DNA of 8,564 nucleotides, taken from positions 1-8,564 of the forward strand of contig CAZIDG010000138.1 in the NCBI GenBank assembly GCA_964538065.1, in the 5' to 3' direction. Below, piece by piece: positions 1-6,976 of this stretch; the first letter of the stretch is position 1; every line of letters begins with the position of its first letter. Both the position numbers and the translations under genes were made by a program. The DNA comes from G963664225 sp964538065. Lineage in GTDB: Bacteria; Verrucomicrobiota; Verrucomicrobiia; Limisphaerales; UBA1319. The notes below the pieces were generated by a model. That model searched no databases, was not told where the DNA came from, and saw only the letters and a program-made list of their open reading frames with translations.

Positions 1-58
1 GCGTCCTTGTGGCTTTTAACATGCATGGCACGTAAAGAATGACAATCGGTTTGCGCCG

Positions 59-186
59 TGAGCTGCCCCCGAAAAAGTGGACATGGTAAAAGGAGGGTTT
101 TGCTGATAAGAAAGACAGTGGAACCGATGAAAAAAAGCCGACTTGGCGAAATACAGATCAACTTCATCGAGGCACTCTGCCCATGA
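59..186 (+). mobile_element. Decayed left end of an IS3-family insertion sequence
   Basis: The stretch begins with TGAGCTGCCCCC (59-70), then a short A-run and GTGGACA (77-83). Terminal inverted repeats of many IS3-family elements start in this way (TGA/TGT, a C-run, then a TGGACA-like block). About 68 bases inside lies an ATG (127) opening a 19-codon frame, MKKSRLGEIQINFIEALCP, which stops at 184-186. Its beginning resembles the N-terminus of IS3-family OrfA proteins (typically MKKSRF.EEQI), the helix-turn-helix subunit of the transposase. No further transposase sequence, no DDE-domain orfB and no right inverted repeat are visible in the window, so the element is cut off shortly after the orfA start. 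The family call rests on recognition of the end and N-terminus and was not tested by a search. Confidence 0.6.
127..186 (+). pseudogene. IS3-type transposase orfA remnant (19 codons)
   Basis: This is the only surviving coding part of the insertion sequence. The frame reads MKKSRLGEIQINFIEALCP followed by TGA, against roughly 90-100 residues in an intact OrfA. The first dozen residues keep the basic start and the E/Q-I helix beginning typical of the OrfA helix-turn-helix. An AGGAGG lies at 91-96, about 30 bases before the ATG, too far to act as its ribosome binding site. The fragment is almost certainly non-functional. Confidence 0.5.
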
Positions 187-235
187 TCTGTACAGCTTTT
201 GGGATCAGGTAACGATCAATATCGCACTTAATACT

Positions 236-1252
236 TCATTCGCTCCATATTGTTTTGCCACTGATGTCGATTATGGTGGTATGATTGTTTGATTTCACAA
301 TGGCATAATTATGTGCAAAATCCAGAGCTGAAGTATAAATGGGTTCAACAATATACTCACCTCTTTTATTAATATAACCATATTTCTGTTCGCCACATTC
401 CATGCCATTATGGTCAATAAATCCACCCACGCGCACACGAGCCACGCCATTCTGAAATGCGTACGCCTGTTGATATTTCGGAGGTATTACCCATTCTCCG
501 AGTGTATTAATATAACCGTAGTAGTCTATCCATCCTGTGGAGGATACATCTCTGGCAGCAACAGCCATGCCCTCACTAAATGATTCCATGTGCAAATACT
601 GTGGCGTTTTCAGTGTTACATTGTTTTTATTAAGCATGCCCCACATGGAACCAACCGAATCTTCTTCATCAGAAAACCCAGCAATATCGCCACAAAAATC
701 TGTGATTCTAAAGTGCACAGCCGGAAATACGATCTGCCCACGCCAGTTAACGCATCCTTCGCGTAAAGCGTCCGGTTTTTCCTCCATTGCAAACAAACAA
801 CGAACGCAATTCCAGTCTTTGACCCAATCCTCTTGACGTCTTATATCCCAAACATCCAATTGTGCTATTACGTTTCCTTGTGCATTAATCACATAATATC
901 CATGGACATTCTCGACGAGAGCCATTTCATCCAAATAATTCCATGCAAAATGGTGGGATGGTGATACGATCCATTTTCCGTTTTTATCAATATAACCGAA
1001 TAGGCCGTTTTTAAGTACAGCAGCCAGGCCATTTTTAAATATGGGCATCGATTCCTCATAGTTGTCGTAGCAGGCCTTTATACGAATCGAGCCATCCGCG
1101 TTCAAAAATCCGACCGTATTTCCTACTCGGTAGCTGATCACCCCCTCGCTGCATGTTCCTAATTCGTCGTAGATAGGCTTTATGATGAAGTTGCCATCGT
1201 CACCCAGGTAACCATATCGGTTATTAATATTGATAGGACCTATTAGTACCAT
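236..1252 (-). CDS. WG-repeat protein
   Basis: This 338-residue protein is made almost entirely of WG (KWG-type) repeats, each built as Y/F-G-Y/F-hydrophobic-[ND]-x-x-G-x-W/hydrophobic-hydrophobic-x-P-x-Y. Recognisable units begin near residues 12, 46, 84, 118, 164, 203, 244 and 290, with a last partial unit near 324. The clearest are GYIDKNGKWIV (about 86-96), GYINTLGEWVIPPKY (about 246-260) and GYINKRGEYIVEPIY (about 292-306). Such repeats probably fold into a beta-rich binding scaffold, and no catalytic role is known for the family. No signal peptide or membrane segment is visible, so a cytoplasmic location is likely. The ATG at 1252 has only a closely spaced GAGG before it, a weak ribosome binding site. 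The gene is visibly AT-richer than its neighbours and lies beside an insertion-sequence remnant, which suggests horizontal acquisition. Its specific function is unknown. Confidence 0.85.
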   Translation of the reverse strand: MVLIGPININNRYGYLGDDGNFIIKPIYDELGTCSEGVISYRVGNTVGFLNADGSIRIKACYDNYEESMPIFKNGLAAVLKNGLFGYIDKNGKWIVSPSHHFAWNYLDEMALVENVHGYYVINAQGNVIAQLDVWDIRRQEDWVKDWNCVRCLFAMEEKPDALREGCVNWRGQIVFPAVHFRITDFCGDIAGFSDEEDSVGSMWGMLNKNNVTLKTPQYLHMESFSEGMAVAARDVSSTGWIDYYGYINTLGEWVIPPKYQQAYAFQNGVARVRVGGFIDHNGMECGEQKYGYINKRGEYIVEPIYTSALDFAHNYAIVKSNNHTTIIDISGKTIWSE

Positions 1253-1393
1253 ACCTCAGAAAGTGAATGAGACAGCATTAACTTGTGTTGTTGCGCTGCC
1301 GCTTTCACAAGATGCTTGTGTATGCTCCAATGTCTGTCGCCTTAAAAAGCAAAGGGTAGAGCCTGGCGAGGGCAGGGGTGCGTCCAGCCGATG

Positions 1394-2170
1394 TTATTTG
1401 ATGGCGGAAAAATCCGTCGGGGTCATGTATTCGCTGACGACCTTGGTGGCCAGAACGCCGTTGGTCTCGGAGTTCTTCTTGACCTCAACCCACTCAGGAT
1501 CGGCGCGGAAGTTCTTGAATGATTCGGCTCCGGCTTCCTGGCTTTCGTGGGCCAGGATGTAGGTCAGGGTGGTGCCGGCGCCGGATTTTTCATCCACGGG
1601 CACCCAGTAGCCGATGTTGGTCATGCCATGTTTTTCGAAGAGTTTCACGGTATGATTGCGGAACCGTGCCAGGAGGTCATCGAGCTTGCCGGGGCCCGCC
1701 GTGTAGGTGCGCCACTCGAAGCAGCGGGGCTTGGCGCTGCTGGAGGATTTGATGGCAGGCGAAAAGTCGGTGGCCTTGAGGAAGGTGGAATCCACGCGCG
1801 TGACAATGCGTCCGTTGGCTTCGGTCTTTTTGACGACTTCATGCCAGGCGGGGTCCTCGCCAAAGGCCTTCCAGGACTTGACATGGGCCTCGCGATTGGG
1901 GCTGGCGATGATATAGACGAGCTTGCCGCCGTTGGTCCCCTTGGCCACCCAATAGCCGATGTTCTGGAAACCGTGCTTCTCGAACAGCTTGCAGGTGTGG
2001 TCACGGAAGCGGGCCACAATGTCGTCCAGCCGGCCGGGCGCCGGGTAATAGACGCGCAATTCGAAACAGCGGGTGTCGGGTTCGGCCGCCAGGGCCTGAA
2101 CACTGAGCATCATGCAAAAGCCAAGAAACGAGAGCAGCAAGGTCTTCATAGCTGGCGTTTTGTTTATCAT
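1394..2170 (-). CDS. Secreted protein with two NIPSNAP domains
   Basis: The 258-residue product has a signal peptide (basic start, hydrophobic core about 11-27, ending VQALAA near 23-28), so export to the periplasm or surface is expected. Two NIPSNAP domains (dimeric alpha-beta barrel fold) follow. Domain 1 (about 34-137) opens CFELRVYYPAPGRLDD and carries RFRDHTCKLFEKHG and NIGYWV. Domain 2 (about 149-255) repeats the pattern with CFEWRTYTAGPGKLDD, RFRNHTVKLFEKHG and NIGYWV. The copies are clearly homologous, indicating internal duplication. NIPSNAP proteins have no settled biochemical role, but secreted versions are common in Verrucomicrobiota and Planctomycetota. The start is placed at 2170, where AGGGA lies about 10 bases upstream. 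An in-frame ATG at 2149 (MKTLLLSFLG) gives a more classical signal peptide but lacks a ribosome binding site. The open frame continues upstream to 2887, but that part is antisense to the helicase gene and has no NIPSNAP character. Confidence 0.88.
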   Translation of the reverse strand: MINKTPAMKTLLLSFLGFCMMLSVQALAAEPDTRCFELRVYYPAPGRLDDIVARFRDHTCKLFEKHGFQNIGYWVAKGTNGGKLVYIIASPNREAHVKSWKAFGEDPAWHEVVKKTEANGRIVTRVDSTFLKATDFSPAIKSSSSAKPRCFEWRTYTAGPGKLDDLLARFRNHTVKLFEKHGMTNIGYWVPVDEKSGAGTTLTYILAHESQEAGAESFKNFRADPEWVEVKKNSETNGVLATKVVSEYMTPTDFSAIK

Positions 2171-2203
2171 CGAAAGTGGTTCCCTGCAAGGATGCAATGA
2201 TGG

Positions 2204-4813
2204 ATGCCATTGGCCCCGGAAACGGTGGGTGTGCCCCGGCTGTTTCCGCTTTGGCCTTTGGCCAAAACCGGTTATCTTGGCGGCGTGATTTCGATTGCCG
2301 ATCAACTGGCGAACACGCCCAGCCTCAACCAGGTGGCCATACCGGACCTCTGGCAACAGCAGGCTGTGAGCGCGTTGCGCGAGGGGCGGGACGTCGTCGT
2401 CCAGGCGCCCACCGGGGCCGGCAAGACCCTCATTTTCGAGCTGTGGTCCAATCAGGGCAAAAACCGTGGACAGGCCATTTACACCGTGCCCACGCGCGCC
2501 CTGGCCAATGACAAGCTGGCCGAATGGCGCGCCCGCGGGTGGAATGTGGGCATTGCCACGGGCGATCTCTCGGACAACCTGGACGCCCCGGTCATCGTGG
2601 CCACGCTCGAAACGCAGAAACAGCGGCTGATTCGCGGCGAGGGTCCGGCCCTGCTGGTTGTGGATGAATACCAGATGATCGGCGATGCGGATCGTGGTCT
2701 GAACTACGAATTGGCGCTCGCGCTGGCTCCGCCGCAAACCCAGTTGCTCCTGCTCAGCGGCAGCGTGGCCAACCCGCATGACCTGGTGAAATGGCTTAAA
2801 CGCCTGGGCCGCAACGCCACGCTGGTCAAGCATGACATCCGGCCTGTGCCTTTGGAGGAAGTGGATGTGGGCCAGTTGAGCTATCATGTGCCCTCGGAGA
2901 TTCGAGGTTACTGGCCGCGCGTCATTGCCAAGGTGCTGGCGGAAGACCTCGGACCGGTGTTGATTTTTGCCCCACGCCGACAGGCCACCGAGGCCCTGGC
3001 TTCTGAATTGGCTCGTAACCTGCCCACGCCCAACCCCTTATCCCTGAGCGCAGAGCAAAAACTCCTGGCAGGGGATTATCTCGCTAAGATGCTTAAAAGC
3101 CGGATCGCGTTCCACCACAGCGGCTTGAGCTACGGAGCCCGGGCTGGCGTGGTCGAACCCCTGGCCAAGGCCGGCCAGTTGCGCGTGGTGGTCGCCACGA
3201 TGGGTCTGGCCGCCGGGATCAATTTTTCCCTCCGCAGCGTCGCCCTGGCCGGTGAATCGTATCGGCGCGAGGAACAGGAGCAACCGTTGCGCGCGGACGA
3301 GATTCTGCAGATGTTCGGGCGTGCCGGGCGGCGTGGCATCGATGAAACGGGCTATGGGCTCGTCACCGCCAATGGATTACGCATTCGCGACGGCTATCCC
3401 AACCACCTCTACCGCAGCAACATGGTCGATTGGAACGCGTTGCTGGGGCTCATGAACGCCGCCGCCAACCGCGGCCTCGATCCCTTCACCGAAGCGGTTA
3501 GGATTCAGGAGCGTCTTTTCACCACCAAGCCCGTGCATCTGGGGATTGAGGATTCGCTCAAGCACCCCACAACCTGTTGTGGTCTGCGCACCGATGCCGA
3601 GCGGGCACGCCACGTTCGCAAGAAGTTGCGCGAGATCCTCAACAGCCAGGGCCAGTGGCAGCGATTGCCGCAGTCCACCGATGTGCCGCTCAAGGACATC
3701 TGGACCGTGCAACCGCTGGGCCAGCCCGCTCCAACCGGCATCGCCACCCCGGCGACCGCGCCCGATGCCCCGCCGTTGCGGCCGGTCCTATCGGTCCCTC
3801 AAGCCGTTGAAAAGACCGGCACCGGCCCCCTGGTGGTGCTCTCGGAGAATGCCGGGCTGAAGATTTACGGACGTCAGATCACCATTGCCGAGCTGCACGG
3901 CCCGGATCAGTTGATCCTGGTGAAATGGATCCGACGGCTTACCAACTGGCATGGGCGCCATGTGCCCATAAGCCTGTGGGAAACCAAGCTCGCCCCGCTG
4001 GTCCGTGAGCGCCTGGCCCAACAGCGGCAGGTCGTGGATCATTTCCGCGTGGAGGAGAAGATTTACGCCATCGTCAGCCTTGGCGAAATGACCATGCGGG
4101 TGCCGGTGGATGCCCATGGCGTCGCCTTGTGGAAACCGTTGGAGCGGGATGTCATGTCTGATGACTGCCAGGCCTGTCCCTTGGTCGCCACCTGCCGTTT
4201 GCTCCCCACCTCCACGGGCGTGGCCATGCAATGGCGCCGTCTGGGCCTGGTGGATGCGGCCGGGAAACCGACCCGCCGGGGAATCATCACCAGTTTCTTC
4301 TCCCAGGGGGACGGGCTGGCCATTGCCGCCGCGCTGGAAGACGAGTCATATCCGCTGGATGAACTGGTTTTCGACCTGGCGAACCTGGATGCCAGCTTCC
4401 GTTTTTGCGGGGAGGATCAAAGCCGTTGGGGCGGACGCCTGGCCATGGCCTGCCAGCGCAATTATGGCCTTCAAAGCATCCCGGGCTACCTCGAGAATGG
4501 CGCACCACCGAAGTACGGCGCGGGTGCCGAACTGGTCGTCGCCGGGGTGTATCGGAATCCTGAATCCAAGCACCGGTACGTGACCGAACTCGCGGGGGTG
4601 GGGGACATCGATCGCATTATCATCGAGTGGCGCAGCATGTTACGTCAAATCGCCCATGCCCCCGACCTGGAATGGCCCCGCTGGATGGAGCTTAAGAAAC
4701 AGGCGCGGGAGATCCTTAACGAAACCGAATCGCCGACGCTGACGAACCTGCCACCCCTGGAATTCCACCAAACCCGCCGGGTGGATCACAAGCTCATCCT
4801 CCGCAGGCATTAA
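2204..4813 (+). CDS. Ski2/SUV3-like DExH superfamily 2 helicase
   Basis: The protein is an ATP-dependent nucleic acid helicase, probably cytoplasmic and RNA-directed, with 869 residues if started at this ATG. Motifs in order: Q-like WQQQAV (50-55), Walker A PTGAGKT (69-75), Ia PTRALAN (96-102), II DEYQ (154-157) followed by MIGDADRG, III SGS (185-187) in place of SAT, IV VLIFAPRRQ (252-260), V VVVATMGLAAGINF (328-341) and VI QMFGRAGRRG (369-378). DE-Q-MI-D--RG resembles SUV3, while motifs V and VI are Ski2/Mtr4-like. A Pro/Ala-rich linker (about 504-530) precedes a C-terminal half with a cysteine cluster (C655, C658, C664) and a winged-helix/ratchet-like part (about 675-740). RNA processing or decay is inferred from the family; DNA repair cannot be excluded. 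The ATG at 2204 has AAGGA 11 bases upstream. The first 27 residues look unlike the rest, and a GTG at 2285 is a serious alternative start. The gene diverges from the NIPSNAP gene. Confidence 0.88.
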   Translation: MPLAPETVGVPRLFPLWPLAKTGYLGGVISIADQLANTPSLNQVAIPDLWQQQAVSALREGRDVVVQAPTGAGKTLIFELWSNQGKNRGQAIYTVPTRALANDKLAEWRARGWNVGIATGDLSDNLDAPVIVATLETQKQRLIRGEGPALLVVDEYQMIGDADRGLNYELALALAPPQTQLLLLSGSVANPHDLVKWLKRLGRNATLVKHDIRPVPLEEVDVGQLSYHVPSEIRGYWPRVIAKVLAEDLGPVLIFAPRRQATEALASELARNLPTPNPLSLSAEQKLLAGDYLAKMLKSRIAFHHSGLSYGARAGVVEPLAKAGQLRVVVATMGLAAGINFSLRSVALAGESYRREEQEQPLRADEILQMFGRAGRRGIDETGYGLVTANGLRIRDGYPNHLYRSNMVDWNALLGLMNAAANRGLDPFTEAVRIQERLFTTKPVHLGIEDSLKHPTTCCGLRTDAERARHVRKKLREILNSQGQWQRLPQSTDVPLKDIWTVQPLGQPAPTGIATPATAPDAPPLRPVLSVPQAVEKTGTGPLVVLSENAGLKIYGRQITIAELHGPDQLILVKWIRRLTNWHGRHVPISLWETKLAPLVRERLAQQRQVVDHFRVEEKIYAIVSLGEMTMRVPVDAHGVALWKPLERDVMSDDCQACPLVATCRLLPTSTGVAMQWRRLGLVDAAGKPTRRGIITSFFSQGDGLAIAAALEDESYPLDELVFDLANLDASFRFCGEDQSRWGGRLAMACQRNYGLQSIPGYLENGAPPKYGAGAELVVAGVYRNPESKHRYVTELAGVGDIDRIIIEWRSMLRQIAHAPDLEWPRWMELKKQAREILNETESPTLTNLPPLEFHQTRRVDHKLILRRH
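2217..2266. promoter_or_regulatory. Two adjacent hairpins upstream of the helicase
   Basis: CGGAAAC (2217-2223) pairs perfectly with GTTTCCG (2242-2248) across an 18-base loop. Directly after it, TTTGGCC (2250-2256) pairs with GGCCAAA (2260-2266) across a TTT loop. Both lie between the divergent gene starts. The second covers the -35-like sequence of the candidate helicase promoter. They could be operator-like palindromes or transcript structures. The role is inferred. Confidence 0.4.
2251..2278 (+). promoter_or_regulatory. Candidate helicase promoter (leaderless start at GTG 2285?)
   Basis: TTGGCC (2251-2256) matches four of six bases of TTGACA. After a 16-base spacer, TATCTT (2273-2278) matches four of six of TATAAT. 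Transcription would then begin about seven bases downstream, at or next to the in-frame GTG at 2285. This would give a leaderless mRNA and a helicase of 842 residues. Both hexamers are imperfect, so this is a candidate only. Confidence 0.3.
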
Positions 4814-4857
4814 CCGGAATGGCCTGTACCCGGAAGGGGCATTTTGACACAGTAACC

Positions 4858-4885
4858 CTGACACCCCCACTGGCGTTAATAGAAG
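4858..4885 (+). promoter_or_regulatory. Candidate promoter of the sigma-factor operon
   Basis: CTGACA (4858-4863) and TAGAAG (4880-4885) match five and four bases of the -35 and -10 consensus with a 16-base spacer, and would leave a leader of about 45 bases. A competing -10 is TGTAAT at 4896-4901, which lacks a good -35. The 125-base gap from 4814 to 4938 holds nothing else convincing. Confidence 0.2.
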
Positions 4886-4938
4886 TGATGCAGTGTGTAA
4901 TGTTGGTCGTGCTGGTGTTGCGTTGGGCGGTGAGATAA

Positions 4939-5532
4939 ATGGTGACCATGATGGACCATGCGCAAGGCCTGTTGGACCGGGTGCGTGAAGGCGACCCGGA
5001 GGCAGCGCATGCCCTGGTGGAACACCTTTATCCGCAAGTTATTCGGATTGTCCGTTCGCACCGTCCCGTGCGCATGGCCGAGGAAGACCTGGCCCAGGAG
5101 ATCTTCCTGAAGCTTTTCAGCCGGCTCGATCAATACCAGCCCAGGACGGAAGTGCCTTTCGAGCATTGGGTTTCGCGGCTTGCGGTGCGGACCTGCCTGG
5201 ATGCCCTGCGGGCCGAACGCCGCCGCCCGGAGGTTCGCTGGGCCGATTTCTCGAGCGATGAGCTCCAATGGCTGGAGTACCTCATGGCCCGGGAAGAGGA
5301 ATCCAAGGCGCCGGAGACACCGGCGGCCTCAGCGCGCGATGTGCTGGACCGGTTGATGGCCGGACTGTCCGATGCGGACCGGCTGGTCATCCGGATGCTG
5401 GATTTGGAACAGAAATCGGTCCGGGAAATCAGCCAGCTTACGGGCTGGAGCCAGACATGGGTAAAAGTGCGGGCATTCCGCGCCCGGCATAAACTGCGGC
5501 GGATCGCCGCATCAATGGAAAGGGATCTATGA
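4939..5532 (+). CDS. ECF-type RNA polymerase sigma factor
   Basis: This 197-residue sigma-70 family protein has only regions 2 and 4, the ECF arrangement. Region 2 spans about 24-95: EHLYPQVIRIV, the core-binding and -10 reading part EEDLAQEIFLKLF (48-60), and HWVSRLAVRTCLDALRAERRR (about 76-96). An acidic linker rich in E, A and P (about 100-140) leads to region 4 (about 143-192). There LSDADRLVIRMLDLEQKS and the helix-turn-helix SVREISQLTGWSQTWVKVR (about 160-178) would contact the -35 element. It directs RNA polymerase to a dedicated promoter set. The ATG at 4939 is preceded by GGTGAGATAA, a weak ribosome binding site; ATGs at 4948 and 4951 are alternatives. Its stop overlaps the next start as ATGA, so translational coupling with the likely anti-sigma gene is expected. 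Confidence 0.9.
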   Translation: MVTMMDHAQGLLDRVREGDPEAAHALVEHLYPQVIRIVRSHRPVRMAEEDLAQEIFLKLFSRLDQYQPRTEVPFEHWVSRLAVRTCLDALRAERRRPEVRWADFSSDELQWLEYLMAREEESKAPETPAASARDVLDRLMAGLSDADRLVIRMLDLEQKSVREISQLTGWSQTWVKVRAFRARHKLRRIAASMERDL

Positions 5533-5822
5533 ACACATTTGACCAGAGATGGCAGGCCTGCGCAAAACGCGCCCGTCAGACTGTGGAGGCCGATGATGCG
5601 GTGCCGTACGGTTTCGCCGCACGGGTGACCGCGCGTTGGCGCGCCCGGCAGACTCCCTCCAGCGCCGATGCAGTCTGGGAGCGCCTGAGCCTGAGGGCGC
5701 TCACCCTGGCCACCGCCATCCTGCTCATCTGCACCGCGATCGAACTGCGTCCCACGCACGCCAACAGTTCGTGGGTGCCGCATATCGAAGATACTGTGGC
5801 CCAGGAATTTTGGTTATTATGA
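5529..5822 (+). CDS. Small one-helix membrane protein, candidate anti-sigma factor
   Basis: The 97-residue protein has a basic cytoplasmic N-terminal part (1-50) containing VPYGFAARVTARWRAR (25-40), one transmembrane helix (about 53-73, LSLRALTLATAILLICTAIE) and a short C-terminal tail (about 74-97) likely outside the membrane. A small single-pass protein encoded directly after an ECF sigma gene with an ATGA overlap is a classic place for an anti-sigma factor holding the sigma at the membrane. No zinc anti-sigma motif (HxxxCxxC) is present: the only cysteines are C11 and C68. It would therefore belong to another class, and the anti-sigma role is inferred from context. It ends in a second ATGA overlap with the following gene. 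AAAGGGA before its ATG is a possible ribosome binding site. Confidence 0.75.
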   Translation: MNTFDQRWQACAKRARQTVEADDAVPYGFAARVTARWRARQTPSSADAVWERLSLRALTLATAILLICTAIELRPTHANSSWVPHIEDTVAQEFWLL

Positions 5823-6229
5823 ACCTCTCGCAACATTTGAAAATCGGGCTGTGCCTGGCGGGGTTGGTGGCCGTCAGCGGACTTACGGGCGGATTGTTGG
5901 GCCAACGCTGGGGACGCCACCAAATGAACCAACGCAACAACCCCGAAACCTGGCACGAGGCAGCCACACGCACCTTTGTCCGCACCGTTCACCCCACCGA
6001 GCAGCAGGGGCAGGTCATTCAAGCCCATCTCAATAATGCGGTTACGGAGCTCAAAGCCATCCGGGCCGACACCATCCTGCGCAGCTCCAACGTCGTCTGG
6101 AGGCTGATGACCCAGGTCGAACGCGAGCTCACACCCGAACAGCTCAAGGCCTTCGAGGCCATGAAACCCGCCCCTGCCGAACTGGGTAACCTGGACATGC
6201 TCCAGGTGGAACCGAAAACAAACAAGTAA
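5819..6229 (+). CDS. Membrane-anchored CpxP/heavy-metal-sensor-like protein
   Basis: The 136-residue protein starts with a hydrophobic helix (about 8-28, ending GGLLGQRWG) that acts as signal anchor or uncleaved signal, placing the rest in the periplasm. The remainder is predicted largely helical, with THPTEQQGQVIQAHLNNAV near 57-75 and RELTPEQLKAFEAMK near 102-116. The LTPEQ-type motif in a short helical exported protein is typical of the Spy/CpxP/heavy-metal-resistance group, whose members bind misfolded proteins or metal. It lacks the usual pair of LTxxQ motifs, so the assignment is by resemblance. The ATG at 5819 overlaps the stop of the preceding gene, making it third in the sigma operon, where it may act as the sensor or a co-regulator. 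The same frame is open back to 5636, but that part is out of frame with, and overlapped by, the preceding gene. Confidence 0.75.
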   Translation: MNLSQHLKIGLCLAGLVAVSGLTGGLLGQRWGRHQMNQRNNPETWHEAATRTFVRTVHPTEQQGQVIQAHLNNAVTELKAIRADTILRSSNVVWRLMTQVERELTPEQLKAFEAMKPAPAELGNLDMLQVEPKTNK

Positions 6230-6301
6230 CCGGCGGCCAAGGCCTGACGTTAACAATGGCATATACGGGCAAAAGTTGTCCGGAACCAAAACTTACAACG
6301 C

Positions 6302-6919
6302 ATGAAATTGATGAAGTCACTCATGGTCGCGGCCGCGCTCATGGCCGCCCTTCCCGCCACCCAGGCCCAGGAACGCCTTGAACGCAGTGAAGCGCTGAAA
6401 TATGCCTTCATGGTCAGCGCCGATCTCGACCAGCTTCTGGGCACGCCCATCACCACCGATCCCGATGTGAAACGCCCGCTCGTCCTGCGCGATGGCGAAT
6501 ACGGCTGCATGCTTCTTCCCGAAGCCAAACTGCGGGTGCAGTCCATTGAGCGCCTCTCCAATGATCGCACCCTGCCAGTGGGACAGCTCTGGCTGCGTAA
6601 ACTTGCTCCTCTCGACGAGGACCGGGTGGTTTCCGAGAGCAGACTGCGCATGGTGGAGGTGTCCGGCACCGAAGGAAATGCCACTGTGCCTTGCTGTGCG
6701 CTGGGCCTGCGCAAAACGAGCTCGGGTGGATACGAGTTGCTCGTGTTCGGCAAGGACAAGGAACCCGTGCTGCGCGCTCCTGTAAAGACATTGTCGGATG
6801 CGGCCAAGCCGGGCGTGGACCTGACCGCCGAACGCCAGAATGACGGCGGATTGCTCACCCTGACCGTCCTGGGCAAATACCAGGCCAGCTTCAAGGTCAC
6901 CGATCCTGAGAAGTACTAA
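6302..6919 (+). CDS. Secreted protein of unknown function
   Basis: I do not recognise this 205-residue protein. It has a clear Sec signal peptide (MKLMKSLMVAAALMAALPAT, cleavage likely after residue 22 in TQAQE), so it should be periplasmic or secreted. The mature part has three cysteines (C69, and the pair C131-C132 in VPCCALG) and probable beta-rich stretches near 75-125 and 145-200. No catalytic motif or repeat is obvious. It follows the CpxP-like gene by 72 bases on the same strand and ends just before a strong terminator. It could thus be the last gene of the sigma operon or a separately transcribed target of that sigma. No good ribosome binding site precedes the ATG. The gap 6230-6301 holds no convincing promoter. 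Confidence 0.8.
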   Translation: MKLMKSLMVAAALMAALPATQAQERLERSEALKYAFMVSADLDQLLGTPITTDPDVKRPLVLRDGEYGCMLLPEAKLRVQSIERLSNDRTLPVGQLWLRKLAPLDEDRVVSESRLRMVEVSGTEGNATVPCCALGLRKTSSGGYELLVFGKDKEPVLRAPVKTLSDAAKPGVDLTAERQNDGGLLTLTVLGKYQASFKVTDPEKY

Positions 6920-6944
6920 TCAGGCGGTACAAGTCTCCTCTTCC

Positions 6945-6975
6945 GGCGGCGCATCATCCTCATGCGCCGCCTTTT
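6945..6975 (+). terminator. Intrinsic terminator after the secreted-protein gene
   Basis: GGCGGCGCAT (6945-6954) and ATGCGCCGCC (6962-6971) form a perfect ten-base-pair GC-rich stem with a seven-base loop, followed at once by TTTTG (6972-6976). It lies 25 bases past the stop codon at 6919 and likely ends the transcript of the secreted-protein gene and, by read-through, the sigma operon. Confidence 0.85.
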
Positions 6976-6976
6976 G

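Noticed and set aside
1330..1380. Possible terminator after the NIPSNAP gene (minus strand)
   Set aside because: Only a four-base-pair stem (CCTG/CAGG) can form before the interrupted T-run, too weak to call.
1547..2200. 217-codon plus-strand frame over the NIPSNAP gene
   Set aside because: It is Gly/Ala-rich antisense translation of a gene with clear domain matches on the other strand.
2171..2887. Upstream extension of the NIPSNAP reading frame (239 further codons)
   Set aside because: It lies antisense to the helicase core motifs, has no family character, and the true signal peptide begins at 2170 or 2149.
4817..4846. Possible terminator after the helicase gene
   Set aside because: The stem AATGGCC/GGGCATT contains a central mismatch and the T-run is only four bases, part of which is used in the stem.
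4844..4849. Perfect TTGACA as a -35 box before the sigma gene
   Set aside because: No acceptable -10 hexamer lies 15-19 bases downstream; the sequence there is C-rich.
5576..6289. Long minus-strand frames (5130-5783 and 5576-6289) opposite the sigma operon
   Set aside because: They mirror the codon pattern of well-supported plus-strand genes and show no family features.
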